Shown here: positions 56,001-64,000 of the stretch, piece after piece
Layout of the letters: each line of letters begins with the position of its first letter
How positions within the stretch are numbered: the first letter of the stretch is position 1
Assembly: GCA_964035545.1 (NCBI GenBank)
Contig: OZ037771.1
Location: 13,210,980-13,274,979 of the forward strand
Origin: Bugula neritina
Lineage: Eukaryota; Bryozoa; Gymnolaemata; Cheilostomatida; Bugulidae
Length of the DNA: 64,000 bases
Direction: 5' to 3'
Notes under the pieces: model-generated
The model's input: only the letters and a program-made list of their open reading frames with translations
What the model was told of the DNA's origin: nothing
Databases searched by the model: none
Made by a program: the position numbers and the translations under genes

Positions 56001-57911
56001 CTCTGTTATACTCTGTATTACTATACTCTGTTATACACTGTATTACTATACTCTGTTATACTCTGTATTACTATACTCTGTTATACTCTGTATTACTATA
56101 CTCTTTTATACACTGTATTACTATACTCTGTTATACACTGTATTACTATACTCTGTTATACACTGTATTACTACACTCTGTTATACTCTGTATTACTATA
56201 CTCTGTTATACTCTGTATTACTATACTCTGTTATACTCTGTATTACTATACTCTGTTATACTCTGTATTACTATACTCTGTTATACTCTGTATTACTATA
56301 CTCTGTTATACTCTGTATTACTATACTCTGTTATACACTGTATTACTACACTCTGTTATACACTGTATTACTACACTCTGTTATACATTGTATTACTATA
56401 CTCTGTTATACACTGTATTACTATACTCTGTTATACACTGTATTACTATACTCTGTTATACACTGTATTACTATACTCTGTTATACATGGCACAGAGTCT
56501 TACTGAATTAACCTAACACAAAGCCATGTGCATAGCAAACACTTATGCTATAATATAAAAGGGTTCGCTGGTATACTGTGTATTATAATTGATGTAAACA
56601 GATTTTTGCCCTCTTATATTGAAGGCCATACATTTGCAGTACATATTTAAACTTTATTTTGTGAAACTAAGTTGTTCAATAATAGCAACTCTCAAAACCT
56701 GGTTTTGTGGGTGAAATTTTAAAAATCTTGATTTCTTCATCTTGTTATATTCTCTCGATGCGTAGGCCAACAGTTTAGATCTGGCCACTGACCTCTACAC
56801 GTACGAGATAGAGTACGACGTGATGGAAGACGACAGCACGGTATGCAAGATGGAGCAGGCATACGCCAAACTTCTTGAGCAGAACACAGCTTTGTCCGAG
56901 AAAGTCAACACTCAGGCGCAGAAACTTCACAATCAGGTGAGACGTGAGCTCTCTGAAGTGAAGAGGGAGAAATCTCCCAGTTACACCCCTTAGACTTGAA
57001 GAGAAGCACATGCTGCTGATGTCAATGTGTAGAGCACATGTTGTCAGTGTCAATGTGTAGAGCACATGCTGTTGGTGTCAATGTTTGGTTTGGTTTGGTT
57101 TATTTCATTTCATCAAAGGTATTTAATAACACAAGGACATTAGTAAATGCCAAGGAGGCGATGATGAGGCCCATTGCGCTATAGCCTAGCTAGTCATGCG
57201 CGGGCCAACACGAGCTGACAGCGACTCTATCCAGAAAAATACAAAAAAAATACAACTATTCTAACAGATAAAGCCTCAACTTCCTCCCAAATTCATTAGG
57301 GTTGCTAATTGACCGTAAAGGGATTGTGTTGAGCACATGTTGGTGTCAATGTGTAGAGCACATGCTGTTGGTGTCAATGTGTAGAGCACATACTGTTGGT
57401 GTCAATGTGTAGAGCACATGTCAGTGTCAATGTGTAGAGTATATGCCGTCGGTGTCAATGTGTAGAGCACATGCTGTTGGTGTTAATGTGTAGAGCACAT
57501 GTCAGTGTCAATGTGTAGAGCACATGTTGTTGGTGTCAATGTGTAGAGCACATGCTGTTGGTGTCAATGTGTAGAGCACATGCTGTCGGTGTCAATGTGT
57601 AGAGTACATGCTGTTGGTGTCAATGTGTAGAGCGCATGCTGTCCGTATCAACATTGAGTAATTAACAGAGGCTGTACAAATGCTGCTCTTTGTTATAGGA
57701 GATAATGATAGATGCCCTACAACAGTCACACACGAAGCTAAGTAAACGAGTCCGAGACATGGAGCTGGAGAGAGCTAAGCACCTCACTATGATAGATACA
57801 CTCAAAGAGTTTGTACCTCAACACATGCTTCAGCAATTTACTTCAACCTTTTCTTCCTGTGGCAGCAGCGCCACCCACAACGGCAGCATTACTCATCAGT
57901 CTGTTGGTTAA
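38004..57911 (+). CDS. TBC1D4: TBC1D1/TBC1D4 (AS160)-type Rab GTPase-activating protein, 1228 aa, 24 coding exons
   Basis: Exons: 38004-38040, 38711-38872, 39489-39778, 40511-40615, 44310-44411, 45000-45264, 45770-45924, 46860-46949, 47735-47830, 48201-48545, 48820-48903, 49234-49308, 49719-49839, 50082-50199, 50588-50768, 51166-51292, 51949-52113, 53708-53917, 54028-54179, 54666-54790, 55085-55212, 55464-55633, 56766-56936, 57699-57911. All phases agree (3687 nt). Order: two PTB domains, a Ser-rich linker, a DUF3350-like segment, the TBC domain and a C-terminal coiled coil, as in vertebrate TBC1D1 and TBC1D4. These proteins stimulate GTP hydrolysis on Rab8/10/14-type Rabs to restrain GLUT4-type vesicle traffic and are switched off by AKT or AMPK phosphorylation. 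The arginine finger (DLGRTFP, split by the exon 18/19 junction) and glutamine finger (YCQG) are both present. Invertebrates usually have one gene ancestral to TBC1D1 and TBC1D4, so the symbol is approximate. Confidence 0.93.
38172..38325. mobile_element. Diverged foldback MITE in TBC1D intron 1
   Basis: Shares CAAGTTCTTTAATTTT and ATCTAAAACACAGGCTTTTTT with the copies at 34689 and 35896; the ends are eroded. Confidence 0.6.
38711..40615 (+). CDS. TBC1D4: TBC1D exons 2-4: first PTB domain
   Basis: Exon 2 gives a Ser/Thr/Arg-rich leader and the first PTB strand (LRYKLTYLG). Exon 3 continues [17 protein letters not shown] to [16 protein letters not shown]. Exon 4 supplies the C-terminal helix ([14 protein letters not shown]) and runs into the second PTB start (KLFE). 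The exon 4 acceptor TATTTAAG has a poor pyrimidine tract but is required by phase. Confidence 0.88.
40020..40445. repeat. TATA-type palindromic tandem tract
   Basis: Repeats of TATTATAGTATAGTATAATA and ACTATA-type segments in TBC1D intron 3. Most units are self-complementary. Confidence 0.85.
42830..43235. repeat. Two adjacent GT/TA-rich minisatellites
   Basis: 42830-43045 repeats GTAGTGTGTAATATATTGTG-type units. 43050-43235 repeats a unit of about 60 bp, GTGTAACATGTGGTGTGTAT plus TGTATATTATGTA. Both lie in the long TBC1D intron 4. Confidence 0.9.
44310..48545 (+). CDS. TBC1D4: TBC1D exons 5-10: second PTB domain with Ser-rich insert
   Basis: Exon 5 ([18 protein letters not shown]) starts the second PTB. 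Exons 6 and 7 insert about 140 Ser/Arg/Asp-rich residues, including RVRRLSEGS at about 276-284, which fits the AKT consensus R-x-R-x-x-S. Exons 8-10 resume PTB strands ([36 protein letters not shown]) and the long helix ([17 protein letters not shown]). An insert inside the second PTB is therefore visible directly. Confidence 0.85.
44565..44665. repeat. Short ACTGTAGTAACAACAC minisatellite
   Basis: Six units of 16-18 bp in the intron after exon 5. Confidence 0.85.
45270..45750. repeat. Minisatellite TACAACACTACAGTGTG, fills TBC1D intron 6
   Basis: About 28 units of 17 bp (some 12 bp) start within about 6 bp of the exon 6 donor and end about 20 bp before the exon 7 acceptor. Each unit contains ACTACAG|TGT. 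It is open in several frames, which creates false proteins of HYSVYNT type. Confidence 0.96.
46535..46850. repeat. Minisatellite CACTATAACTACTATAACTT before exon 8
   Basis: About 25 short units (8-10 bp elements ACTATAACT) ending about 10 bp before the exon 8 acceptor GTTGTAG. Confidence 0.93.
47255..47695. repeat. 12-bp minisatellite TACTGATACATA
   Basis: About 36 copies, with a TACTGACACATA variant at irregular spacing, ending about 40 bp before exon 9. Because the unit is 12 bp, all frames stay open for about 480 bp; none is a gene. Confidence 0.97.
48546..48690. repeat. Degenerate ACTGACTACTATGTACTAGTTACTAT repeat at exon 10 donor
   Basis: Starts about 16 bp after the exon 10 donor GAC|GTGAGT; units are diverged. 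Confidence 0.75.
48820..52113 (+). CDS. TBC1D4: TBC1D exons 11-17: linker and DUF3350-like region
   Basis: Exons 11-15 encode a Ser/Pro-rich linker containing [17 protein letters not shown] near residue 720, a basophilic kinase-type site (R-R-M-S). Exon 16 has [20 protein letters not shown] and exon 17 has [20 protein letters not shown], which match the conserved helical segment before the TBC domain in this family (DUF3350). Exon 17 starts at the acceptor TTCACAG (51948), not at the earlier TTTTGCAG, because only this joins in frame. Confidence 0.85.
49030..49222. repeat. Minisatellite of about 34 bp before exon 12
   Basis: Five to six units CACTCACTCATGCCAGCACC + TGCTCAATAGT, ending about 10 bp before the exon 12 acceptor. 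Confidence 0.92.
50304..50516 (-). mobile_element. tRNA-derived SINE in TBC1D intron 14
   Basis: Minus strand carries GGGAGCAGCCGTGGTCTAG, B box GGTTCGAACCCC, the conserved body, and the tail TATAAACTTGC. The flanks (about TTAGAGTGATGAA left, TTAAAGTGATAAA right) look like a mutated target duplication. Confidence 0.93.
50735..51085. repeat. Tandem copies of TBC1D exon 15 tail plus donor
   Basis: About eight units of around 40 bp with TACTACCCCTTCTAAAACCA then AGCGGGTATGTTGTCATAGT. The first unit is the real exon 15 end (AAGCGG|GTATGT at 50768/50769); the rest are intronic and most keep a GTATGT. Confidence 0.93.
52114..52870. repeat. 10-bp minisatellite TGTGACAGCA/CGTGATAGCA
   Basis: About 75 units start at the exon 17 donor (GAAG|GTAGTCATGTGACAG). 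Many units create CACGTGA E-box-like sites. Confidence 0.96.
53708..56936 (+). CDS. TBC1D4: TBC1D exons 18-23: catalytic TBC domain
   Basis: [15 protein letters not shown] opens the domain. [20 protein letters not shown] carries the catalytic arginine at about residue 911, and VGYCQGLGF carries the catalytic glutamine at about 948. SLYAAPW-type sequence ([20 protein letters not shown]) and the helix [19 protein letters not shown] follow. Exon 23 moves into the coiled coil ([19 protein letters not shown]). Both catalytic fingers are intact, so GAP activity is expected. Confidence 0.93.
54180..54305. repeat. 16-bp minisatellite GTGTGTCTCGGTGGGT
   Basis: About seven units starting within 15 bp of the exon 19 donor CAC|GTGAGTT. 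Confidence 0.93.
54791..55084. repeat. TBC1D intron 20, almost wholly a GTGTAAGTGTACAGACA minisatellite
   Basis: The 294-bp intron is nearly all 15-17-bp units. Each unit contains the donor-consensus GTAAGT preceded by CAGT. Only about 15 bp at each end are non-repeat. Confidence 0.95.
55225..55430. repeat. About 37-bp minisatellite GGGAGATAACTCCATCTAAC
   Basis: Five to six units, occupying most of the 251-bp intron between exons 21 and 22. Confidence 0.92.
55645..56490. repeat. 25-bp minisatellite TGTTATACTCTGTATTACTA + TACTC
   Basis: About 34 units start about 12 bp after the exon 22 donor. Open frames of up to about 360 codons across it (YYTLLYS-type) are artefacts. Confidence 0.97.
57000..57645. 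repeat. 28-bp minisatellite GTGTCAATGTGTAGAGCACA + TGCTGTTG, interrupted by a LINE piece
   Basis: About 14 units between exons 23 and 24, split by an inserted 5'-truncated LINE at 57083-57330. Confidence 0.95.
57083..57330 (-). mobile_element. 5'-truncated non-LTR retrotransposon 3' end
   Basis: On the minus strand it opens in frame [14 protein letters not shown] then [10 protein letters not shown] and a stop, the typical C-terminus of a LINE reverse-transcriptase ORF. A 3' UTR follows, ending in (CCAAA)3. It has no counterpart in neighbouring repeat units, so it inserted into the array. Confidence 0.75.
57699..57911 (+). CDS. TBC1D4: TBC1D last exon: coiled-coil C-terminus
   Basis: [19 protein letters not shown] and [15 protein letters not shown] form the helix seen after the TBC domain in the family. 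The protein ends [12 protein letters not shown] and TAA. Confidence 0.9.
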   Translation, partial: EIMIDALQQSHTKLSKRVRDMELERAKHLTMIDTLKEFVPQHMLQQFTSTFSSCGSSATHNGSITHQSVG

Positions 57912-58987
57912 GATCAAATTGGTGAAAACTTTACCAATTAGTTCGGACAGCATATGTTAATTGTGGTCTTTAATTTTAGTAACTACTGCTGAATCTTCCA
58001 TCATATGGTGACTCATTATTTTACCCTAGTAACAATATTTTTACACAATGTAAATTAATCAAATTTTTTGCTTGACTACTGCTACCCAATTTATATTCTC
58101 TTTTGCCATGCACATGCAATGCAATGTACTGTCCCTTGCTCTGGGCAGTGTACATGTACAGATATTATATTTCTTTACCCCCTCCTTCCGATTACTCCAT
58201 TATTTTTATGACAGGCCCTGAAACATTTGGTTGTGTACGCATTTTCTAGTCATGGCTGTTTTGTACTTTACCAAATCAAATCTAAATTACGTTTTGTATA
58301 GCTATCTTTTCTTTGAAACTGGCATAATTTCTTTCAAAAAAAGTGGGCAACTCCTAATCTTCACAAAATTGTGACTATGTCTATACTAGTTGTCGTTTTT
58401 GAATAACTGCTTATTTTTGTGCCTACACTGCTTGTGAATTCATACAATCAAACTGATTTATGCATATTTTATTAAACTCTAATATTTTCATTGCATTTTA
58501 AAAATGATTATTTGAAATACAAGATATATAATGTATAATTTATTATAGTAAAGTTTAAATAAACTCTAACTGAAAATTACTTATGAATCTTTGATTTGAA
58601 TAAAACAATCAGTAAGACTCTAATAACTGTGCAATACAATTACATAAGAAAATAAATCTCAATATAAATTCTCTACACTAGCTAAGTTTTGAAGAAGATC
58701 TTGATAAACGGAAAAGATTGCCTTATTGGACGGATGAATAACATATGTTGGCTACTTCCGTGTAAAACTATGTAAGGAGTATAGTGATATGCAACCTGGC
58801 TGATGGCGGAATAGACTAGCGTGTAACCTACGTGATATCTATCTAGAACAGACTGGCTAACAGATACTTCAGTGTTCAAATAGTAGACCAGAATCTTTAA
58901 AATCTCTTTCCAAGGCTAAAACTGCCAAATAAGTGATCAACTCTTAATCTAAATACTGCAGAAGATGACTGGATCAGTGAGTCACTA
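57912..58987. other. Convergent 3' UTR region
   Basis: Non-coding DNA between the TBC1D stop and the CEP19 stop. AATAAA at 58558-58563 is the most likely TBC1D poly(A) signal. Confidence 0.5.
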
Positions 58988-60554
58988 TCAGAACTCAAAG
59001 TCATCGTCATCGTCACTCCAGTTGACCGTTTCAACGGCATCGTTGATTGGGAAATCTTTCTCAATATCATACTGGAAATCAGCGTCTGTTGGCTTTTTAT
59101 GGTTCTTCAAAAACGTTTCTTCCATTGCGGCTTTTTTTCTAACCAGAGTTTCTTGGTCAGCCTAAAGAGTAACATACTAGTTGGGAGTAACAGACTAGTA
59201 GAGAGTAACATACTAGTAGAGAGTAACACACTAGTAGAGAGTAACACACTAGTAGAGAGTAACACACTAGTAGAGAGTAACACACTAGTAGAGAGTAACA
59301 GACTAGTAGAGAGTAACATACTAGTAGAGAGTAACACACTAGTAGAGAGTAACATACTAGTAGAGAGTAACATACTAGTAGAGAGTAACATACTAGTAGA
59401 GAGTAACATACTAGTAGAGAGTAACATACTAGTAGAGAGTAACATACTAGTAGAGAGTAACATACTAGTAGAGAGTAACATACTAGTAGAGAGTAACATA
59501 CTAGTAGAGAGTAACACACTAGTAGAGTAACATACTAGTAGAGAGTAACATACTAGTAGAGAGTAACACATTAGTAGAGAGTAACAGACTAGTAGAGAGT
59601 AACATACTAGTAGAGAGTAACATACTAGTAGAGAGTAACATACTAGTAGAGAGTAACATACTAGTAGAGAGTAACATACTAGTAGAGAGTAACACACTAG
59701 TAGAGTAACATACTAGTAGAGAGTAACACACTAGTAGAGAGTAACATACTAGTAGAGAGTAACATACCAGTTAAGGTGTATAATAGTAGACACAGTGTAG
59801 CAGAGCACATTACTTGTACCCTACTGCACTGTACTCTCTAACAACCAAGTTTTGGCTTGTACCTTATTTAAATCCTCATTGGGGTCAATGGTATCTAGAT
59901 TTTTACTCCTGGTGATACTTTCGTCCAATGACAAACCATTTAAATTATCCTTTATAAATGTCAACATCTTCATTAGCTGCAGCTTAGACAGTTGGCTGAT
60001 GAATCTACATATAAAATAAAATATATATTACAGCATTGTCAGCAGTCACATGCAGGTATCATGAACAGGCATTAATGATGGCAACCAATAGTTTACGCAT
60101 TGAGCAGCTGTAAATATATTTTTATCATATTACAAAACACCGCCAGGACGTAACATACATGAGGCTTTGCGCAGTGCACTTTTCAGCAGGTATGTTAGAG
60201 GTCACTACCAGTGAAGCATGCATGCACTTGATTCGAAACTGATCAAGCTTTCAAAACATTAGCTGAACCTTCAGTAACCATTTTTAGGACAATAATTATT
60301 GTAAAGATGTCTTGTTATTGCAGAATGTGACTTTCATAGCTACCACATCTACCACTTGGTATACAGACAGTTCTTTACCGGGAATGCTGCTTTAGGCATC
60401 TCATTTCTGAAGCTAAGTTTTCGATGTCACTATCTTTGTTAATGTTTCTCACAGGAATGCAACGTCTTCGGATAGATGAATCTTCGGAATATGTCATAAC
60501 CAGTGCAGCTGGTCTAAACTTCACCCCAACTTTTCTCACAGTTAATGTTTCCAT
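58988..60554 (-). CDS. CEP19: CEP19 centrosomal/ciliary protein, 3 exons
   Basis: Exons 60554-60379, 60004-59863 and 59161-58988 (492 nt, 163 aa). Exon 1 has VRKVGVKFRPAALVMTY and RRRCIPVRN. Exon 2 has LSKLQLMKMLTFIKDNLNG and TIDPNEDLNK. Exon 3 has MEETFLKNHKKPTDADFQYD and the acidic end NWSDDDDDFEF. These motifs, their order and the length match CEP19, a mother-centriole and ciliary-base protein that recruits RABL2 and IFT-B for ciliogenesis. An ATG ten codons upstream (60584) is also in frame; the inner ATG fits family length better. Intron 2 carries a long minisatellite. Confidence 0.93.
59164..59770. repeat. 18-bp minisatellite AGTAGAGAGTAACATACT in CEP19 intron 2
   Basis: About 33 units start at the exon 3 acceptor (minus strand TACTCTTTAG|GCTGAC). 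On the coding strand each unit reads TATGTTACTCTCTACTAG, a pyrimidine-rich acceptor-like end. Confidence 0.96.
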
Positions 60555-63500
60555 CTTAATTTTTGAAAGAGAAATCACAGTCATGATTTAGTAAAGCATG
60601 GAGTCTAATATTCGCTCATGCAGTGAAAGGCATCAAATTTCATGCAGATAACTGATTTTTTAGTCTTAAGGACACAGTAATAAGGAGCTAACCTTATTAT
60701 ATGATAACTGCTATTCCGCAATAAAACCAAATACTTGAAGATAAAAAATATAACTATAAGTTTTTTCAGAAGATACTGAAAAAACATGATCCTATTATTA
60801 TTTTTCAAGAACAAAAGCTAACAGCTATGTCACATTTCCTAACAATTATATTAATTCTCATCATGATATAATAAACTTTCAAACCATTATGATTATACTT
60901 ACAGCAAGTACGGCCATATGCCTGTGTTAAAGCTCATACATTAATTCATGTCAATATTATGATTGTTCTTTAACCTTTTTTTTTACAAAAATATGATTAT
61001 ATTAAAAGTAATACTGTTACTATATAGTAATAATGACAATATCAATATATACTTATTATCACAGATGTGCCATGCTCACTTACTAATAATTGCTCTTAGA
61101 TTGCTAGATTTCGAGTAACCATAAAGTTTATACAAGTTACCAAGTTACTTCTCATTATAGTTTCATCTCAGTTAGACACTATTTTTTTATTTTGGTACTA
61201 TATATAGTAATACTAATATACATTTATATATTTATATAACTGTTGTATTGATTGCTAAATAGCTAATAGGCTAATAGCTATAATAGCTAACATGAATTAT
61301 CTGAAATAATATTTCAGATTTCACGGATTTGTGCGGGACAAAAAACAGACATTATCTTTATTGAATACTTATTAACTAAATATATTTTCAAACAACAAGA
61401 AGTATAAAATATGCAAAATTAATAAGTTGATGCAGATCAAAGAAATTTATCTATGTGCTAAATAATAAACAATTGATCCAAGTTTATTTAAATTTAAATA
61501 TTATTGAAAAAGTTCAAAATAAAGCATTGTGTTTTATTTTTTCTATAAGATCATAAGTAAGCTACAGCAATCTGTGAGAAGCCACAGGAATTAAATCCAT
61601 GAAAGACCGTCGAAAAGAATTGCGACAAAAACTATTTTTCAAATGTATAAAAAATAATTTAATAAATCAAGGATATGTCGCTCCACAACCTCCAATTAAT
61701 ACCAGAGAACACTTGAAGTTTCTCTTGCCTGCAATATCTTCAAAAGTATATTTTCACTCTTTTTATCCTCGAACTACTAGAGAGTTGAGAGATGGAATTT
61801 AGACTAGAGTGTTGGTTTTTAAATTTTTTTACTTACATTTTACTACGAAACCCTATAACTAAAAAAAAAGAAAATAAAATAAATGAACGATCTAATATAA
61901 AAAAAGAGTATATACGTATTATATGCATATATTATGTATATGCATATATCGAGTTCCCATGCATTCACCCTCCAGGGGTTCTTAGTGGGAAACTCCCCCA
62001 AACTGAAACTGAAATATATTTCAATAATATTCAAATAAATTGTACATAAAATATATATTGTACCAAAATAAATAAATAGCGTCTAACTGGGGTGACACCA
62101 TTACTATTAGTAATTACTGATAATTCATTACATACTACTCATTAGACTTAGTGTTATAACTATTACTATAACAATTACAGTTACTATTAGTAATACTATT
62201 ACTTATAGTTATACTAAGTATAATAGACAATAGTATTAAATTTATCATGGTAATTATTATAATTTTTACAACTGTTGCATAACCTTATAATTATACTTTA
62301 TACTTGTAATAATTTATTAAACAACAAATATAATAGTATTAAATTTACTATAAGTATAGGTATAAAATTAAATGTTTGTTTATTAAATTTATCAACACTT
62401 ATTTTTAATTTTATCTTATGATTTAATTTCATATCTTAAACTTGAAGTTGATTATTAATTTTGTAATAATTATAATACCAATACTTACACTAATACTAAT
62501 AATGTTAATTTTAAATTAGCACATACAAAAAATCAATCTTATATATTAATATTCATATTTTTGATGATGATAATGAATAATGATTATCAATACCATTATG
62601 ATTATGATCAATCATTATGATAATCATAATGATAACTTATAGTTATATCAATCATGTTAATCATTACTACGTCTATAATAATAATGATAATCAATATGAT
62701 ATCAATATCATTACCATCATTCAACTTCATCACATTCTGATTCTGTTTCACTTGAAGTTGACATGAACTTGAAGAACAAAAACACTAATGACTAAAGGCA
62801 AAGTCAGAGGACGAGGTGAGAGGGGTACGCTTGATACGCTTGTTGTGGTTATTTTGTTAAAAACAGCCTGTTTTTTACAGTTAAAAGTTTATATATTTCG
62901 ATGAAGTTGTCAGGAAATGACCGCAATTCTCTCTAAGTAAATTAATAAAAACTATTAAATTAGTAAAGCTAGTAAAACTAAAACTAAGTATTAATGATTA
63001 ATCTAATCACTAATTTACTAATCTTTGTTTATGCCGGATGTAGAATGTACGTTGTCAATAATGCTCCTAGAAGTTTTTTTTATGTAAATGACAATACTCC
63101 TAAACATGTTTTGAAGTACGTTTTATTAATAAAAAAATTTAAATTTTTATTTTTTAAAGAGTTTCAACAATAAAAAATTACTCTCAGTACTTTCAACTAA
63201 TTATTTGACTTTTGTTAAAAAGGTCTAGAGAGGTCGCTTCGCAAACATGGTGGTCAAGGGACCTTTTTTGCATGTTGAGTGTTGTTAGCTAAAATAAAAA
63301 GACAATTGTGGTAGTGTAGATTTGGTTTATACAGCTATTAGATTTCTTGCAAGAAATAGAAACATCAATTTTTGCCTCAAAGGTAATTATTTTATTTATT
63401 TTTACAGAAGGAAGCTGGCGCGAGTCACATTAATTGAAATGTTCAATTCAAATTTAACATAAAATTAAAAGTTTTGAAAATAAATAAAGCTGAAATTCTA

Positions 63501-64000
63501 ATAAATTGAAGTTCACTCGTATTTCAAATGTTTAATACTTGATTTTTGGTTATGTTTCTTATTAGATCTCATGCATGTTTACTTGAAATAAGAATTTTCG
63601 TAGTAGTATACGTGGGACTTAATAGTAAAGTTATTGTATCTATTTCTAAAAGTAAAAGTAAATTCAAATTGATTTTAAAATTCATTCGGATTCTCACAGG
63701 GAATGTAACGGTCTCTTACAGTTGCTCTCAATTATATTCATATCAATATTGTTTTTGTTTGTCATTTGCTTCAAAATTGATAGACAGTTTCATTTTATAA
63801 ATTGTATTTGTAATAATTAAATGACATAATTTATGATTCACTATTTTCAGTTTGTCAGTGTTACATCATTCAACTTTGACGTCTTTATAGACAAAGTATT
63901 ATTACACCTTTATAGCACATGTTTTTCATCAACTGTTAGCTTTAGAAAATTGTGTTAAATCTGTTGCTATAAGGTAGTTTGATTGCTTTAGTTGGTGAGA
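60555..64000. other. Gene-poor, very AT-rich stretch
   Basis: No supported gene. It contains the CEP19 promoter near 60560-60700, a dead LINE fragment at 61492-61801, a TATTAG-type simple repeat at 62095-62240 and ATNATT-rich low-complexity DNA to about 62730. Confidence 0.55.
61492..61801 (+). pseudogene. LINE reverse-transcriptase C-terminal relic
   Basis: One frame reads IIEKVQNKALCFIFSIRS, two stop codons, then EATGIKSMKDRRKELRQKL and later YFHSFYPRTTRELRDG. The order VQNKA, RR-rich helix, and F-PRT near the end is that of the C-terminal part of CR1/Jockey-type reverse transcriptases. Two in-frame stops mark it as dead. Confidence 0.6.

Noticed and set aside
55422..56516. 364-codon open frame after TBC1D exon 22
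   Set aside because: It runs through the 25-bp minisatellite in the wrong frame relative to exon 22.
59099..59731. Open frames over the CEP19 intron array
   Set aside because: Repeat artefacts (VESNILVES, STSMLL); the array lies between confirmed CEP19 exons 2 and 3.
61792..62049. 85-codon plus-strand frame
   Set aside because: AT-rich, Lys/Ile/Asn composition, no motif, overlaps the end of the LINE relic.

Overview
The window is a stretch of AT-rich nuclear DNA from an animal. The evidence is spliced genes with GT/AG introns, metazoan-only families (ADAM metalloprotease, TBC1D1/TBC1D4, CEP19, FUNDC1), a Ty3-type LTR retrotransposon, tRNA-derived SINEs, LINE remnants and many minisatellites. 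I read it as a non-vertebrate, probably aquatic, invertebrate. A lophotrochozoan is possible, because the SINE body and the zinc-finger third ORF of the retroelement look like things seen in molluscs, but the sequence does not prove the phylum.

Layout. 149-2627 (-): an unrecognised 298-aa coiled-coil protein in seven exons. 3927-6001 (-): a FUNDC1-like mitochondrial outer-membrane protein in five exons. 7551-8535 (+): an unrecognised, possibly secreted 181-aa protein in two exons, with a SINE inserted directly after its stop codon. 11236-22225 (+): an unrecognised single-pass membrane protein whose last intron is filled by a complete, very young Ty3 element (14342-21940, minus strand; gag, broken pol and a third ORF with zinc fingers). 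22937-30567 (-): a complete transmembrane ADAM protease in seven exons. 30568-37480: a gene-free stretch with MITE, SINE and simple-repeat DNA. 38004-57911 (+): a 24-exon TBC1D1/TBC1D4-type Rab GAP of 1228 aa. 58988-60554 (-): CEP19 in three exons. 60555-64000: low-complexity DNA with a dead LINE fragment.

All seven host gene models were assembled by hand by joining splice sites. In every one the exon phases agree from start to stop, which is strong internal support. The genes are not an operon and share no obvious pathway.

The most striking feature is the tandem-repeat landscape. About 15 of the introns of the ADAM, TBC1D and CEP19 genes carry a minisatellite that starts at, or ends a few bases from, a splice site. 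In several the repeat unit itself contains the splice-site sequence: GTAAGT in the 2-kb ADAM array and in TBC1D intron 20, CTGCAG in ADAM intron 2, and an exon tail plus donor after TBC1D exon 15. This looks like repeated tandem duplication seeded at splice junctions, and it leaves dozens of decoy splice sites inside introns. The second notable item is the retroelement's third ORF, which encodes two zinc fingers and a coiled coil.
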